DNA of 33,690 bases from Actinomycetota bacterium (GTDB lineage: Bacteria > Actinomycetota > Actinomycetes > S36-B12): contig SYJA01000013.1 in assembly GCA_005798555.1 (NCBI GenBank), positions 1 through 33,690 of the forward strand, in the 5' to 3' direction. How positions within the stretch are numbered: the stretch's first letter is position 1; the number at the start of each line of letters is the position of its first letter. The notes beneath the pieces were generated by a model, which ran no database searches, was not told the origin of the DNA, and saw nothing but the letters and a program-made list of their open reading frames with translations. Shown piece after piece: positions 1 to 8,617 of the stretch. Position numbers and translations under genes: made by a program.

Positions 1-2
1 GT

Positions 3-671
3 TTTTGTATTTTCAGCAACGCCGCAATCGCCATTCGACATGCGCAGGCGAAGAACACTGACCTTCGTGTCGCAACGGTTGACTGGGACGTCCATCACGC
101 CAACGGCACCCAAGCAGCCTTCGCCTCCGATCCAAGCGTACTGACCGTGTCACTTCACCAAGACGACCTATTCCCGCGGGGTAGCGGATCCCTTACGGAA
201 CAAGGTGAAGGCGCCGGTGCTGGCTACGCGATCAACGTGCCGCTCCCAGCCGGTACCGGCAACGGTGGTTATCTGCACGCAATGGCGACAATCGTCGTGC
301 CCGCGCTCCGGCGATTTAAGCCGGACGTGATCGTCGTGCCGTCAGGATTTGACGCCAGCTGCTTTGACCCACTGGGTCGGATGTCTGTGACCGCCGCTGG
401 ATATCGGGCGATGACAAGGGCATTGATGGATATCGCTGACGAAGTGTGTGCGGGGCGAATCATGATGACCCATGAGGGTGGGTACTCGCCGACTTATGTG
501 CCGATATGCGGGGTGACGGTGCTTTCGGAGATGTCAGGAGTCCCGGTGGACGTTATCCCGGAGGTGTACGCAGGATTTGACACGATGCCGGAGCACGTGC
601 TGAGCCCATGGCAGGCGGCGCTCATCGAAGAGGTTAGGGTCGCGCACGCGCTGCCAACCGTGGCGGGCTAG
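3..671 (+). CDS. Histone deacetylase family hydrolase (class II-like), 5' end outside the window
   Basis: This is the C-terminal two thirds of a zinc-dependent deacetylase of the HDAC / acetylpolyamine amidohydrolase family. The frame is open from position 3, and the first residues (FCIFSNAAIAIRHA) match the family's GFCxxNNxAI segment, so the gene starts before the window. Seen motifs: VDWDVHHANGT, whose Asp and His are the usual zinc ligands; GFDASCFDPLGRM, whose Asp is the third ligand; and HEGGYS, which carries the catalytic Tyr. The usual HHGN is HHAN here, a mild change. The family removes acetyl or similar acyl groups from lysine or polyamines; the substrate cannot be told from the sequence. 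It ends 52 bases before the cyclophilin gene on the same strand. The family call is firm; the substrate is open. Confidence 0.9.
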   Translation, partial: FCIFSNAAIAIRHAQAKNTDLRVATVDWDVHHANGTQAAFASDPSVLTVSLHQDDLFPRGSGSLTEQGEGAGAGYAINVPLPAGTGNGGYLHAMATIVVPALRRFKPDVIVVPSGFDASCFDPLGRMSVTAAGYRAMTRALMDIADEVCAGRIMMTHEGGYSPTYVPICGVTVLSEMSGVPVDVIPEVYAGFDTMPEHVLSPWQAALIEEVRVAHALPTVAG

Positions 672-723
672 GAATTACGACCCCAGATCACTGCCGCCGG
701 CCGGCCCTTGATTGGATGGGGGG

Positions 724-1242
724 ATGACAACTACCGCGACGATCCACACTTCCATGGGCGACATCCTCGTCAACCTCTTCCCGGACCACGCTCCAAAGAC
801 GGTGCGTAACTTCACCGGCCTAGCCGATGGCTCCCAGGAGTGGACCGACCCGAAGACCCGCGAGAAGTCCAGTGCGCCGCTATATGACGGCACGATCTTC
901 CACCGGGTGATCCCCGGCTTCATGCTGCAAGGCGGCGACCCACTGGGCACCGGCACCGGCGGCCCGGGCTACAACTTCGCCGACGAGCCGCACCCTGAGT
1001 TGGTGTTCGACAAGCCCTATCTGCTGGCGATGGCAAACGCTGGGCCAAACACCAACGGCTCCCAGTTCTTCATCACCGTTGCGCCGACCGCGTGGTTGAA
1101 CTTCAAGCACACCATCTTCGGCGAGGTCGCCGATCAGCCATCCCGCAATGTCGTTGACGCAATCGCCGCGGTCGCGACCGGGTCCCAAGATCGTCCGAAG
1201 GTAGATGTTGTGATCTCCTCGATCACGATCAATCGTGACTAA
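724..1242 (+). CDS. ppiA: Cyclophilin-type peptidyl-prolyl cis-trans isomerase
   Basis: A cytoplasmic single-domain cyclophilin of 172 residues with no signal peptide or membrane segment. It catalyses cis-trans isomerisation of peptidyl-proline bonds. Visible family motifs are FHRVIPGFMLQGGDP (catalytic Arg, and the Phe/Gln of the substrate pocket), GTGGPGYNFADE, and ANAGPNTNGSQFFIT. ATG at 724 is preferred to the in-frame TTG at 712 because the family begins close to TTATIHTSMGDI. A G-rich stretch just upstream could serve as a weak ribosome site. The last eight bases overlap the rhomboid gene. A cyclophilin beside a rhomboid gene and crgA is the standard actinobacterial arrangement and corresponds to Rv0009 of Mycobacterium tuberculosis. 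Confidence 0.93.
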   Translation: MTTTATIHTSMGDILVNLFPDHAPKTVRNFTGLADGSQEWTDPKTREKSSAPLYDGTIFHRVIPGFMLQGGDPLGTGTGGPGYNFADEPHPELVFDKPYLLAMANAGPNTNGSQFFITVAPTAWLNFKHTIFGEVADQPSRNVVDAIAAVATGSQDRPKVDVVISSITINRD

Positions 1243-2113
1243 CCCGCCCTCGGAGTCACCGGTAAGTAGCGCGCCACCGGTCTGCTACCGGCACCCTGAT
1301 CGCGTCAGCTACATCAGGTGCACGCGTTGCAATCAACCGATCTGCCCTCAGTGCATGGTTGCGGCACCGGTTGGGTTCCAATGCCCGGTGTGTGTTGGCG
1401 CTGCAGCGGCGGCCGGGCCTGTTGCCCGCACTGTTGCCGGTGGCGGCCGGGTGTCAAAGCCAACTGTTACCTATGTGCTGATCGGCATCAATGTTGCCGT
1501 CTATCTGCTGCAGATGCTGCGCGGGGTCGAGGAGGTGGCCGGCGACTGGGGGATGTGGCCGATCGGGATCGGTATCTACAACGAGTGGTGGCGGCTGCTG
1601 ACCGGGGCCTTCCTGCACGGATCCTTTCTGCATATCGCATTCAACATGTATGTGCTGTTCGCCCTCGGCCCAACACTGGAACGCGTACTCGGGCACGGCC
1701 GATACCTGTTGCTATATCTCGTGGCCGCACTCGGGGGCAGTGTTGCGTCATACGCATTCAGTGATTTCCAGACCGTGTCGGTCGGGGCAAGTGGTGCGAT
1801 CTTCGGACTCATGGGCGCACTGGTTGTGGCCGGGCGCAGGCTGCGCTATGACATCAAACAAGTCGTCATCTTGCTGGTGATCAACTTTGTCATTGGCTTC
1901 ATTGCACCAAATGTCGATTGGCGAGCCCATTTAGGCGGTCTGTTGACCGGTGCTGCGATGGCGGCGGTGTTGGTGATGGCACCGCGGGCGCATCGCATGT
2001 TGTGGCAGACCCTCGGAGTCGTTGGGATCTTGTTTGTCCTTGGCGCGATAGTCATCTGGCGCACGGCAGAGCTAATTGCGATGTTTGCGCCGGTTGGTGG
2101 ACTTGCCACCTAG
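1235..2113 (+). CDS. Rhomboid family intramembrane serine protease with N-terminal zinc-binding segment
   Basis: A membrane protease of 292 residues. The N-terminal 55 residues hold paired cysteines and a histidine (CYRH, CTRCNQPICPQC, CPVC) in a B-box-like zinc-binding pattern common in actinobacterial rhomboids. About six membrane segments follow. Catalytic elements are GASGAIFG (nucleophile Ser in the GxSG motif) and the His in DWRAHLGGLLTG. HIAFNMYVLF matches the family's conserved HxxxNM loop. The family cuts membrane-spanning substrates within the bilayer; the substrate is unknown. The GTG start at 1235 lies inside the end of the cyclophilin gene (GTGACTAA overlap), so translation is probably coupled. 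The stop overlaps the convergent vapC stop by four bases. Confidence 0.93.
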   Translation: MTNPPSESPVSSAPPVCYRHPDRVSYIRCTRCNQPICPQCMVAAPVGFQCPVCVGAAAAAGPVARTVAGGGRVSKPTVTYVLIGINVAVYLLQMLRGVEEVAGDWGMWPIGIGIYNEWWRLLTGAFLHGSFLHIAFNMYVLFALGPTLERVLGHGRYLLLYLVAALGGSVASYAFSDFQTVSVGASGAIFGLMGALVVAGRRLRYDIKQVVILLVINFVIGFIAPNVDWRAHLGGLLTGAAMAAVLVMAPRAHRMLWQTLGVVGILFVLGAIVIWRTAELIAMFAPVGGLAT

Positions 2114-2541
2114 TGCGCGAACTCACCAAGGCTGGGCCGGGTGCGAGGGCGGTGGACATCGAGCACTGGAAGACCCAGCGCCACACAGGACCGCTCCAAC
2201 CGGGTGTCAAATGTCATCATCGCGCTCGCCTGGGTTCGGATTGCTGTAGCCAGGTGGAGGGCGTCGAGGGTTCCCAGCTCCCGTGATTGAAGTAGCCCTG
2301 CCTGCCGAAAATCCACGGGTGTGTGATCAACGATGTTCATTCTTGCCAGGACGGGCAGCACCGACAACTGGTCTATTCCGAAACGACCGGCTACCCGGCG
2401 CATCTCGGTTTCGACCAACTGACCGGCCACCAAGGTGTGGTTATCTCCCGCGAGATCGTCGAGATAGGCGATCACCGGGTCTGTGGTGGACTCGCGCTTT
2501 ATCAGCGTTACGAGGACGGAGGAATCGACGTAGATGATCAC
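2110..2541 (-). CDS. vapC: VapC-type PIN-domain ribonuclease toxin
   Basis: A 143-residue PIN-domain protein. The acidic residues expected for the metal-dependent RNase centre are present: Asp6 in YVDSSVL, Glu44/Glu46 in the VETEM segment, Asp93 in LDALHLATA, and Asp112 in TFDTRLE. VapC toxins cut tRNA or rRNA and are held inactive by the partner antitoxin. The GTG start overlaps the stop of the upstream antitoxin gene by four bases (GTGA), the usual coupling in such operons. The pair sits on the opposite strand between the rhomboid gene and crgA, where the conserved locus normally has no toxin-antitoxin genes, so it was probably inserted. All catalytic residues are intact, so the toxin is likely functional. 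Confidence 0.9.
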   Translation of the reverse strand: MIIYVDSSVLVTLIKRESTTDPVIAYLDDLAGDNHTLVAGQLVETEMRRVAGRFGIDQLSVLPVLARMNIVDHTPVDFRQAGLLQSRELGTLDALHLATAIRTQASAMMTFDTRLERSCVALGLPVLDVHRPRTRPSLGEFAH

Positions 2542-2825
2542 CGATCACCTCGCAGCAGCAAAAGCGCGTCGAGGGTGGACTCCTCGCAATCGACCTGCAC
2601 CGGATTCAGGCCGGCAAACCTGGCACCGGGGACAGCCCTCTGGACCGCAATGCCATCGAACGGGTCTTGTTGAATAGGCCTAATCTCGGCGACCGGACGC
2701 CCATTGTTGGTGATGACGAACGTCGCACCGCGCTCCACGGCCCTGAGCACCACCGCACTGTCATTGCGCAGTTGCCGCTGACTTATTTGTTGCCGCTGAC
2801 CTTCGTGCTGGGACGCCGCCGCCAT
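2538..2825 (-). CDS. vapB: VapB/Phd-type antitoxin
   Basis: A 95-residue antitoxin of the Phd/YefM fold. The N-terminal DNA-binding part has the expected pattern ISQRQLRNDSAVVLRAVERG, followed by ATFVITNNGRPVAEIRP. The C-terminal tail (residues about 60-95) would wrap the toxin. The frame is open further upstream to 2906, but ATG 2825 is chosen because family similarity begins there and a TACGGT hexamer lies exactly six bases before it, the arrangement of a leaderless transcript. Antitoxins of this class repress their own operon, and a ten-base-pitch direct repeat lies across the promoter (2835-2852). The stop overlaps the vapC start. Confidence 0.85.
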   Translation of the reverse strand: MAAASQHEGQRQQISQRQLRNDSAVVLRAVERGATFVITNNGRPVAEIRPIQQDPFDGIAVQRAVPGARFAGLNPVQVDCEESTLDALLLLRGDR

Positions 2826-2837
2826 CTGAGCACCGTA
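2823..2837 (-). promoter_or_regulatory. Leaderless -10 element of vapBC
   Basis: Reading the minus strand, TACGGT is followed by six bases and then the ATG of vapB. This fits the actinobacterial TANNNT -10 motif with transcription starting at the A of the start codon. No Shine-Dalgarno sequence is present. Confidence 0.5.
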
Positions 2838-2852
2838 GCACGTTGTAGCACG
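2835..2852. promoter_or_regulatory. Probable autoregulatory operator of vapBC (direct repeat)
   Basis: GTAGCACG occurs at 2835-2842 and again at 2845-2852, a pitch of ten bases, so both copies face the same side of the helix. The first copy overlaps the -10 hexamer of vapB. This is what would be expected for an operator bound by the antitoxin or the VapBC complex. The binding itself is inferred. Confidence 0.45.
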
Positions 2853-2923
2853 GTTCCCACCTGGACCGGAGTTACACAAGTGTAGTTTTCCCCAAACTGG
2901 GGACAAACCTGTGGATGGAAGCC

Positions 2924-3190
2924 CTACTGCCAGCGGGTGGAAAGAATGAACCCTACGCAGATGAACCCAAAGCCGATCGCCACGTTTATCAAGGCATTCA
3001 GGTCGCGCATGATCGGAATCGACGAACCGGCGATATAGAAGACCACGATGTAGACGAGGCCGATGATGAAGCAGGCCGACATCACCGGTGCCAACCAGCG
3101 CGGTGAGCCGAGTCGGGCGATTTTGCGCTCGCCCTTGGGCTGCTCTGGGGTGTAGCGCACTTCCTTCTTGCGGCCCTTGGACTCTGGCAC
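2924..3190 (-). CDS. crgA: Cell division protein CrgA
   Basis: A small membrane protein of 88 residues from the CrgA family, which bridges FtsZ-ring proteins and peptidoglycan enzymes in Actinomycetota. The charged N-terminal tail (MPESKGRKK) is followed by two hydrophobic helices at about residues 34-55 and 64-83, ending in STRW as in the family. The frame is open to a TTG at 3211, but GTG 3190 has a clear AGGAGGG seven bases upstream and gives the usual family N-terminus, so it is the better start. It is divergent from the pabA-like gene, as in mycobacteria and streptomycetes. Confidence 0.92.
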   Translation of the reverse strand: MPESKGRKKEVRYTPEQPKGERKIARLGSPRWLAPVMSACFIIGLVYIVVFYIAGSSIPIMRDLNALINVAIGFGFICVGFILSTRWQ

Positions 3191-3278
3191 GTTAAAACCC
3201 TCCTGCGACAACCGGACTCCGGTGAGCCCAGCGGACCCAGATTAGATGACGGGTAGGGCCGGTGGGAACAATGGCCCG

Positions 3279-3902
3279 GTGACCAGAATTCTCGTCGTCG
3301 ATAACTACGACTCCTTCGTCTACAATCTGGTGCAGTATCTGGCCCAATTGGGCGCCGAGGTGGACGTGCGACGCAATGACGAAGTCACCCCCGAGCAGGC
3401 TTTGGCCTATGACGGTGTCCTGCTTTCACCGGGACCTGGCACACCCGAGGACGCCGGGATTTGCCTGGCCATCGTTCGCGAGTGCGCCGGCCGGGTGCCG
3501 ATCCTCGGGGTATGCCTAGGCCACCAGGTGATCGCCGTCGCATACGGCGCGAGTGTTGGCAGAGCACCGGAGCTAGTGCACGGCAAGACCTCACTCGTGC
3601 ACCACCAAGGCCAAGGCGTGCTCGCCGGATTGCCGGACCCATTCACCGCTACTCGATACCACTCGCTTGCGATGGACCCAACAACTGTGCCGCCCGAGCT
3701 CGAGGTAACCGGCACCACTGAATCCGGGGTCATCATGGCGATTCGTCATCGCGAACATGAGGTGGCAGGTGTGCAGTTTCATCCCGAGTCGGTTCTGACC
3801 GAAGGCGGACATCACCTGCTTGCCAATTGGTTGGTGGCTTGCGGTGCGAGTGAAGCACTGGCTATGAGCATTGGCCTAGGTCCGGTGGTCGGACGCAGTT
3901 AG
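3279..3902 (+). CDS. pabA: Class I glutamine amidotransferase, aminodeoxychorismate/anthranilate synthase component II
   Basis: A 207-residue glutaminase subunit that passes ammonia from glutamine to a chorismate-using partner for folate (PabA) or tryptophan (TrpG) synthesis. The N-terminus ([18 protein letters not shown]) is typical of the family. The triad is visible: Cys in GVCLGHQ, and His and Glu in [16 protein letters not shown] forms the oxyanion-side loop. GTG 3279 is chosen over the in-frame ATG 3246 because homologues begin at this point. AACAAT lies six bases before it and could be a degenerate leaderless -10. No synthase component I is nearby, so PabA and TrpG cannot be separated. 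In M. tuberculosis the equivalent position holds Rv0013, between crgA and pknB. Confidence 0.9.
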   Translation: MTRILVVDNYDSFVYNLVQYLAQLGAEVDVRRNDEVTPEQALAYDGVLLSPGPGTPEDAGICLAIVRECAGRVPILGVCLGHQVIAVAYGASVGRAPELVHGKTSLVHHQGQGVLAGLPDPFTATRYHSLAMDPTTVPPELEVTGTTESGVIMAIRHREHEVAGVQFHPESVLTEGGHHLLANWLVACGASEALAMSIGLGPVVGRS

Positions 3903-3917
3903 AGCACTTACTAATTA

Positions 3918-5702
3918 CTAGGCGGCCGGGGTCTCGGTTGGCACGGGCACGGGTTCCGGCGGCGGCGCCGGCGCCGGCGCCGACTCCGTCGGGAACGGTT
4001 CAATTGGGAGCTCGGCCGTTGGCTCCGGCGCGATCGCGACGGTGATGGTCACCAAGGTGCCGCGATCAACAGCGGTACCGGGCGGTGGGCTTTGAGCCAA
4101 CACGGTGCCGGTTGGCACGGTGTCGTCCAACTGCTCGACTATTTGCGCCTCGAGCCCGGCTTGCACGAGGTCACTGCGCGCCTGCGCGACACTTACGCCG
4201 ATGACCGCCGGGACTCTAACCTGGCCTGAGGAGACACTGATCGCAATCATCGAGCCGGCCTCAATTTGCGTGCCCTCGGGTGGATCCTGCGCGAGTACGT
4301 AACCGGTCGGCTGACTAGATGCTTTCTCCTTGATGGTGCCAAGTTGCAGGTTGGCGTCACTTAACGCCAGGCGCACCGAATCAAGTGAGGTGAGCCCGAC
4401 AAGTTGCGGCACGGTGGCCTGCTCGAGGCCGCCACTGATCGTCACGTTAACCGCTTGGTTCTGCTCGATGGTCTCACCAGCCGCAGGTTGCTGCGCGATT
4501 ATCGTGCCCGAGGGCCGGTCCGATACCTCGGGGGTTTGCGCACCGAGGCGAAGTTGAAAGTCCGCCAATGCCGTGGTGGCCTGCTCGATGGTCAAGCCAT
4601 CAAGGTTTGGCACCTGCACTTTACCTACGTCAGCTGCACCGAAGACGAATCTTGCTATTAGCACTGCCCCCAAGATCGCACCGACAACTGCGACCAGGCT
4701 GATGATGGCGAAACCGATCCGTCGCCCGGTCTTGCCCTTGGCTCGATAAGCGGGCTGCGGCCCTAGCCCCGCGGCGGCGACGGGTGTCATCCGCTGGGTT
4801 TGATCCATGGTGACCATCGGCACGGCTGCGGTGACCGGTGAGCCGGCAATTGCCCGCTCAACATCAGCGCGGAACTCCGCAGCGGTTTGGTATCTATCAT
4901 CGGGGCTCTTGGCTAGGGCACGCAGCACGACCGCATCTATCTCGGGGGTGACACCGGGATCAACCTGCGATGGCGGCGTTGGCATTTCCGAGACGTGCTG
5001 GTACGCGATCGAGACCGGCGAGTCGCCGGTAAAGGGCGGCCTACCGGTGAGCAGTTCGTAGAGCAGGACACTTGTTGAATAAAGGTCACTGCGGGAGTCG
5101 ACAACTTCACCGCGGGCCTGTTCCGGGGAAAGATACTGCGCGGTACCCATCACCGATTGCGCCGCGGTCATCGTCGCGGTATTGGTGTCGTTCATGGCTC
5201 GGGCGATGCCGAAATCCATCACCTTGACGTCACCGGTTCGAGTGAGCATCACATTCGCTGGCTTGATATCGCGGTGCACGATGCCGTGCCGGTGCGCGTA
5301 GTCCAACGCCGATAGCACCCCGGCGGTTATCTCCAGGGCCCGCTCCGGCAATAGGCGCCGGCCACTTGCCAATAGTTGCCGCAGTGTCATGCCGTCTACG
5401 TACTCCATGACGATGTAGGGCACGACCACCGCGGTCTGGCCTTCACCCATCAAGGTGTCCTCGCCGGTGTCGTAAACCGCGACGATATTGGGGTGGTTCA
5501 AGGCCGCCGCCGATTGCGCCTCCCGGCGAAAGCGGGCCTGGAAGGACGGATCACGGGCGAGGTCTGGGCGCAAGATCTTCATTGCCACCCGCCGGCCAAG
5601 TCGAAGGTCTCGGCCCTCATGTACCTCGGCCATCCCACCGCGGCCGATAACCTCGCCGATTTGGTAGCGGTCACCGAGCATTCGGCCCGGTTCAGTCGTC
5701 AT
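3918..5702 (-). CDS. pknB: Serine/threonine protein kinase PknB with PASTA domains
   Basis: A 594-residue transmembrane receptor kinase. The cytoplasmic kinase domain (about 11-275) has the glycine loop IGRGGMAEV, the lysine in VAMKIL, catalytic HRDIKPANVM, the DFGIA metal site and the activation end GTAQYLSPEQARG. A juxtamembrane stretch and one membrane helix (about 330-355) lead to three PASTA repeats (starting near VQVPNLDG, ATVPQLVG and VRVPAVIG). A tail rich in Pro, Ala and Glu closes the protein. PASTA domains bind muropeptides or lipid II, so the kinase senses cell-wall state; family targets include FHA proteins and CrgA-type division factors. Actinobacterial PknB often has four PASTA repeats, and three are seen here. 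It is the last gene of the operon, 52 bases after pbpA, and no pknA precedes it. Confidence 0.96.
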   Translation of the reverse strand: MTTEPGRMLGDRYQIGEVIGRGGMAEVHEGRDLRLGRRVAMKILRPDLARDPSFQARFRREAQSAAALNHPNIVAVYDTGEDTLMGEGQTAVVVPYIVMEYVDGMTLRQLLASGRRLLPERALEITAGVLSALDYAHRHGIVHRDIKPANVMLTRTGDVKVMDFGIARAMNDTNTATMTAAQSVMGTAQYLSPEQARGEVVDSRSDLYSTSVLLYELLTGRPPFTGDSPVSIAYQHVSEMPTPPSQVDPGVTPEIDAVVLRALAKSPDDRYQTAAEFRADVERAIAGSPVTAAVPMVTMDQTQRMTPVAAAGLGPQPAYRAKGKTGRRIGFAIISLVAVVGAILGAVLIARFVFGAADVGKVQVPNLDGLTIEQATTALADFQLRLGAQTPEVSDRPSGTIIAQQPAAGETIEQNQAVNVTISGGLEQATVPQLVGLTSLDSVRLALSDANLQLGTIKEKASSQPTGYVLAQDPPEGTQIEAGSMIAISVSSGQVRVPAVIGVSVAQARSDLVQAGLEAQIVEQLDDTVPTGTVLAQSPPPGTAVDRGTLVTITVAIAPEPTAELPIEPFPTESAPAPAPPPEPVPVPTETPAA

Positions 5703-5754
5703 GGGCCCATCATCTCAGGCCCGAGGCAAATGTCTTGCACCTGCGCGAAGCCCA

Positions 5755-7200
5755 TTATCGAAGTACCGCCTTCATTACCTCGCGCGCAATAGGCGCTGCC
5801 AGCCCGTTGCCGCTGATCTCGGTGGCCCCGGACTCCTCGATGACTACGGCGACGGCGACTCGCGGGGATTGCGCCGGCGCGAAAGCCACGAACCACGCAA
5901 CCGCTGGTCTTTCGTTATCGGTCTCGGCGGTGCCGGTCTTGCCGGCAACTCGAACCCCGGAGATTTGCGCATTGCTGCCGGTGCCATTTTCCACGACGTT
6001 GACCATCATCTCGGTCAACTGAGCGGCATTAAGTGGTGTCATGGCAGTTTCAAACTGGGTTGGCTCGGTGGTCTGCAAGATGGCAAGATCCGGGCCGCGT
6101 ACCTCCTGCACCAAGTAGGGCTCCATGGTCACCCCGTTATTGCCGATGGCCGCACCGACCATCGCCATCTGCAATGCGGTGGCCCGCACATCGAATTGCC
6201 CGATGGCACTTAGTGCGGTTTGGGGGGCATCTAGCTCATCAGGAAAGCGCGAGGTCGCGGCTTTGAGTGGGATCTGAAAGCTCTTATCGAAGCCCATCAA
6301 CTGGGCTTGACGTCGCAGCGCCTCATCGCCAAGCTGCACGCCTAGCCACGCGAACGCGGTGTTGCACGAAATCGCAAGGGCTTGCTCGAGGGTCACTTTG
6401 CCATCAGGGCCGCATTCCCTCCGGTTCCAGTTCTTAAGTTCACTTGTTGATAGTGGCAGCCGGTAGGTGGCGGGCCCCGGCAGGATTGAGTCGGCGGTGT
6501 AGAGCCCGGACGCCAAAGCCGCAGCAGCTGTCACCAATTTGAAAGTGGAACCTGGTGGATTCAATGCGACGATCGGCCGATTCAACAGTGGCTTCGTCGG
6601 GTCATCCTTAAGTTCTTCGTAGTAGGCGCGGATAGTTTCGGGATCTTGGCTCGTTAAGAGATTTGGATCAAATGACGGTGACTGCACCGACGCCAGGATG
6701 CGACCGGTTGCCGGCTCGATTGCAACCACGGCACCGACTTTGCCCTGCAAGCCCTTAAACGCCGCCACCTGAGCGGCGGCGTCAATCGTTGTGGTGACTG
6801 CCCCGCCAACTGGTTGGCGTCCGGCAAATAGTTGGGACATCCGGTCCACGAAGAACAGATCCGACTTACCGGTCAGTACGCGATTCTCGGTGCGCTCTAG
6901 CCCGGTGGCGCCGTAGATCAGCGAATAGAAACCGGTGATCGGTGCGTAGAGCGGGCCATCGTCGTAGGTGCGCAGATAACGCAGCGTGTTGCCGGTTTCA
7001 ACCGACTTGGCCACTGGATTAGCGCCAACGAGGATGGGGCCGCGCTCGCGGTCGTACTCGGCTAGGAGTAGTCGTTGATTGCCCGGCCGCTCACGGTAGT
7101 CGCGTGCAAGCACCACCTGGATGATGGTTATGTTCACCAAAAGCGCGACCAGCATCAGCGCGAGGACTACCCCGATACGTCGAATTTGTCTGCTCATCAT
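5755..7200 (-). CDS. pbpA: Penicillin-binding protein 2 homologue PbpA (class B transpeptidase)
   Basis: A 481-residue membrane-anchored DD-transpeptidase that cross-links peptidoglycan. An N-terminal signal anchor (about residues 9-32) precedes a dimerisation region and the transpeptidase domain. Active-site motifs are all present: STFK in PPGSTFKLVTA (nucleophile Ser), SCN in AISCNTAFAWLG, and KTG in VAGKTGTAET. The length matches mycobacterial PbpA (about 490). The start is either of two adjacent ATG codons (7200 or 7197). It lies 16 bases downstream of rodA. RodA polymerises glycan strands and a class B PBP cross-links them, so the pair probably forms one synthase. Confidence 0.95.
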   Translation of the reverse strand: MMSRQIRRIGVVLALMLVALLVNITIIQVVLARDYRERPGNQRLLLAEYDRERGPILVGANPVAKSVETGNTLRYLRTYDDGPLYAPITGFYSLIYGATGLERTENRVLTGKSDLFFVDRMSQLFAGRQPVGGAVTTTIDAAAQVAAFKGLQGKVGAVVAIEPATGRILASVQSPSFDPNLLTSQDPETIRAYYEELKDDPTKPLLNRPIVALNPPGSTFKLVTAAAALASGLYTADSILPGPATYRLPLSTSELKNWNRRECGPDGKVTLEQALAISCNTAFAWLGVQLGDEALRRQAQLMGFDKSFQIPLKAATSRFPDELDAPQTALSAIGQFDVRATALQMAMVGAAIGNNGVTMEPYLVQEVRGPDLAILQTTEPTQFETAMTPLNAAQLTEMMVNVVENGTGSNAQISGVRVAGKTGTAETDNERPAVAWFVAFAPAQSPRVAVAVVIEESGATEISGNGLAAPIAREVMKAVLR

Positions 7201-7216
7201 GTTCCGGGCACTTACC

Positions 7217-8617
7217 TCACACGCGCCGCACTACTTGAGTTAGCGCGTCATCAATATCAAGTTGTTGCACATCAGGGCGTCGAGCGCGATCAGAGATCCT
7301 GATCAACAGCGCGACTATCACCCAGTTGGCGACGAGGGAGGAGCCACCGTATGAGAGAAAGGGTGTGGTCAAGCCGGTCAGCGGGATGAGTCGCGTGACC
7401 CCGCCGATGATCACGAATACCTGCAACGCCAAGGTAATTGACAGGCCGGCCGCCAGTAGTTGACCGAATGAGTCGCGCACGGAGACCGCGGTTCGCAACC
7501 CGCGTTCGATTAGCACCGCGTAGAGCATGAGCAGGGCAAACATGCCGGCCAAGCCGAGCTCTTCGCCGATGGCTGCGACGATGAAGTCAGTATTTGCGAA
7601 CGGCACGAATGTTGGAAAGCCCTGCCCTAAGCCAGCGCCCATGATGCCGCCGTTGGCGAAGCCGTAGAGAGATTGCACAATCTGATAGCCGGTGGTGTCC
7701 GCGTAGGCCCAAGGGTCCAACCAAACCGTCACGCGGTTATGGACATGCTCAAATAGCTGATAGGCCAAGTAGGCCCCGATTGCAAAGAACAGCGAGCCGA
7801 TTATTAACCACGATCTACGTTGCGTGGCTATATAGAGCATCGTGATGAACAGTCCGAAGAAAAGTAGCGAGGTACCAAGATCGCGTTCAAATACCAGCAC
7901 CCCGAGTGAGACCGCCCAGGCGATGACGAGGGGGCCGAGGTCACGCACCTGCGGAAACCCAAGCCCTAGGAACTTGGTTCGAACCAAGGCCAGGGAATCG
8001 CGTTTTACGACGAGGTAGCCCGCGAAGAACAAGGTGAGCAAGATCTTGGCCGCTTCTGCGGGCTGGAATGAAAACCCGCCGATGCGCACCCAAAGGGTTG
8101 CCCCGTTGACGGTGGTCCCGATTATTGGCGCCAATGGCAGCACTAGGAGAATGAGACCAAGCAGCCCGAAGGAATAGGTATAGCGCTGCAACCTGCGATG
8201 GTCCTGGACCAAGATCAGCACTGCAAGGAATAGCACCACGGCGATTGCGAACCAGGTCAGTTGCGCGTAGACATCCGGGGTCGGCTCGGGCGCACTGTTG
8301 CGCTCCGCGCGCTGGGCCGCGGCCACGTCAATCCGGTAGATCATCACCAGGCCAAGGATCGTGAGCAAGGTCGCCACCGGCAGCAAGATCGGGTCGGCAT
8401 ATCTGGCTTTCCAACGCACCACCAGGTGCATTGCCAGGGCGAGTACCCCAACCACCGCGACGGTGATCCAAAGGCGACTCGGGGTGCCTTCACCCGTGGA
8501 CCAGCCGACCTGCAAAGTGCCAAGGACACCGAGGGCCCATGCGCAGATCAGTAGCAGCAGTTCGGCGCCGCGGCGACTTGGTTGCCGCCTGACGGTTTGC
8601 GGTTCACTTCCGCTCAC
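7217..8617 (-). CDS. rodA: RodA/FtsW-family peptidoglycan glycosyltransferase (SEDS)
   Basis: A polytopic membrane protein of 466 residues with 10-12 hydrophobic helices. SEDS proteins polymerise lipid II into glycan strands. Family signatures are FQPAEAAKILLTLFFAGYL, FERDLGTSLLFFG (the conserved Asp region), and near the C-terminus LTGLTTPFLSYGGSSLVANW. The GTG at 8617 is preferred because it overlaps the pstP stop as GTGA, a coupling signal; the frame is open to a TTG at 8635. The position between pstP and pbpA makes this the RodA paralogue of the locus rather than FtsW, which normally lies in the dcw cluster. Confidence 0.95.
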   Translation of the reverse strand: MSGSEPQTVRRQPSRRGAELLLLICAWALGVLGTLQVGWSTGEGTPSRLWITVAVVGVLALAMHLVVRWKARYADPILLPVATLLTILGLVMIYRIDVAAAQRAERNSAPEPTPDVYAQLTWFAIAVVLFLAVLILVQDHRRLQRYTYSFGLLGLILLVLPLAPIIGTTVNGATLWVRIGGFSFQPAEAAKILLTLFFAGYLVVKRDSLALVRTKFLGLGFPQVRDLGPLVIAWAVSLGVLVFERDLGTSLLFFGLFITMLYIATQRRSWLIIGSLFFAIGAYLAYQLFEHVHNRVTVWLDPWAYADTTGYQIVQSLYGFANGGIMGAGLGQGFPTFVPFANTDFIVAAIGEELGLAGMFALLMLYAVLIERGLRTAVSVRDSFGQLLAAGLSITLALQVFVIIGGVTRLIPLTGLTTPFLSYGGSSLVANWVIVALLIRISDRARRPDVQQLDIDDALTQVVRRV

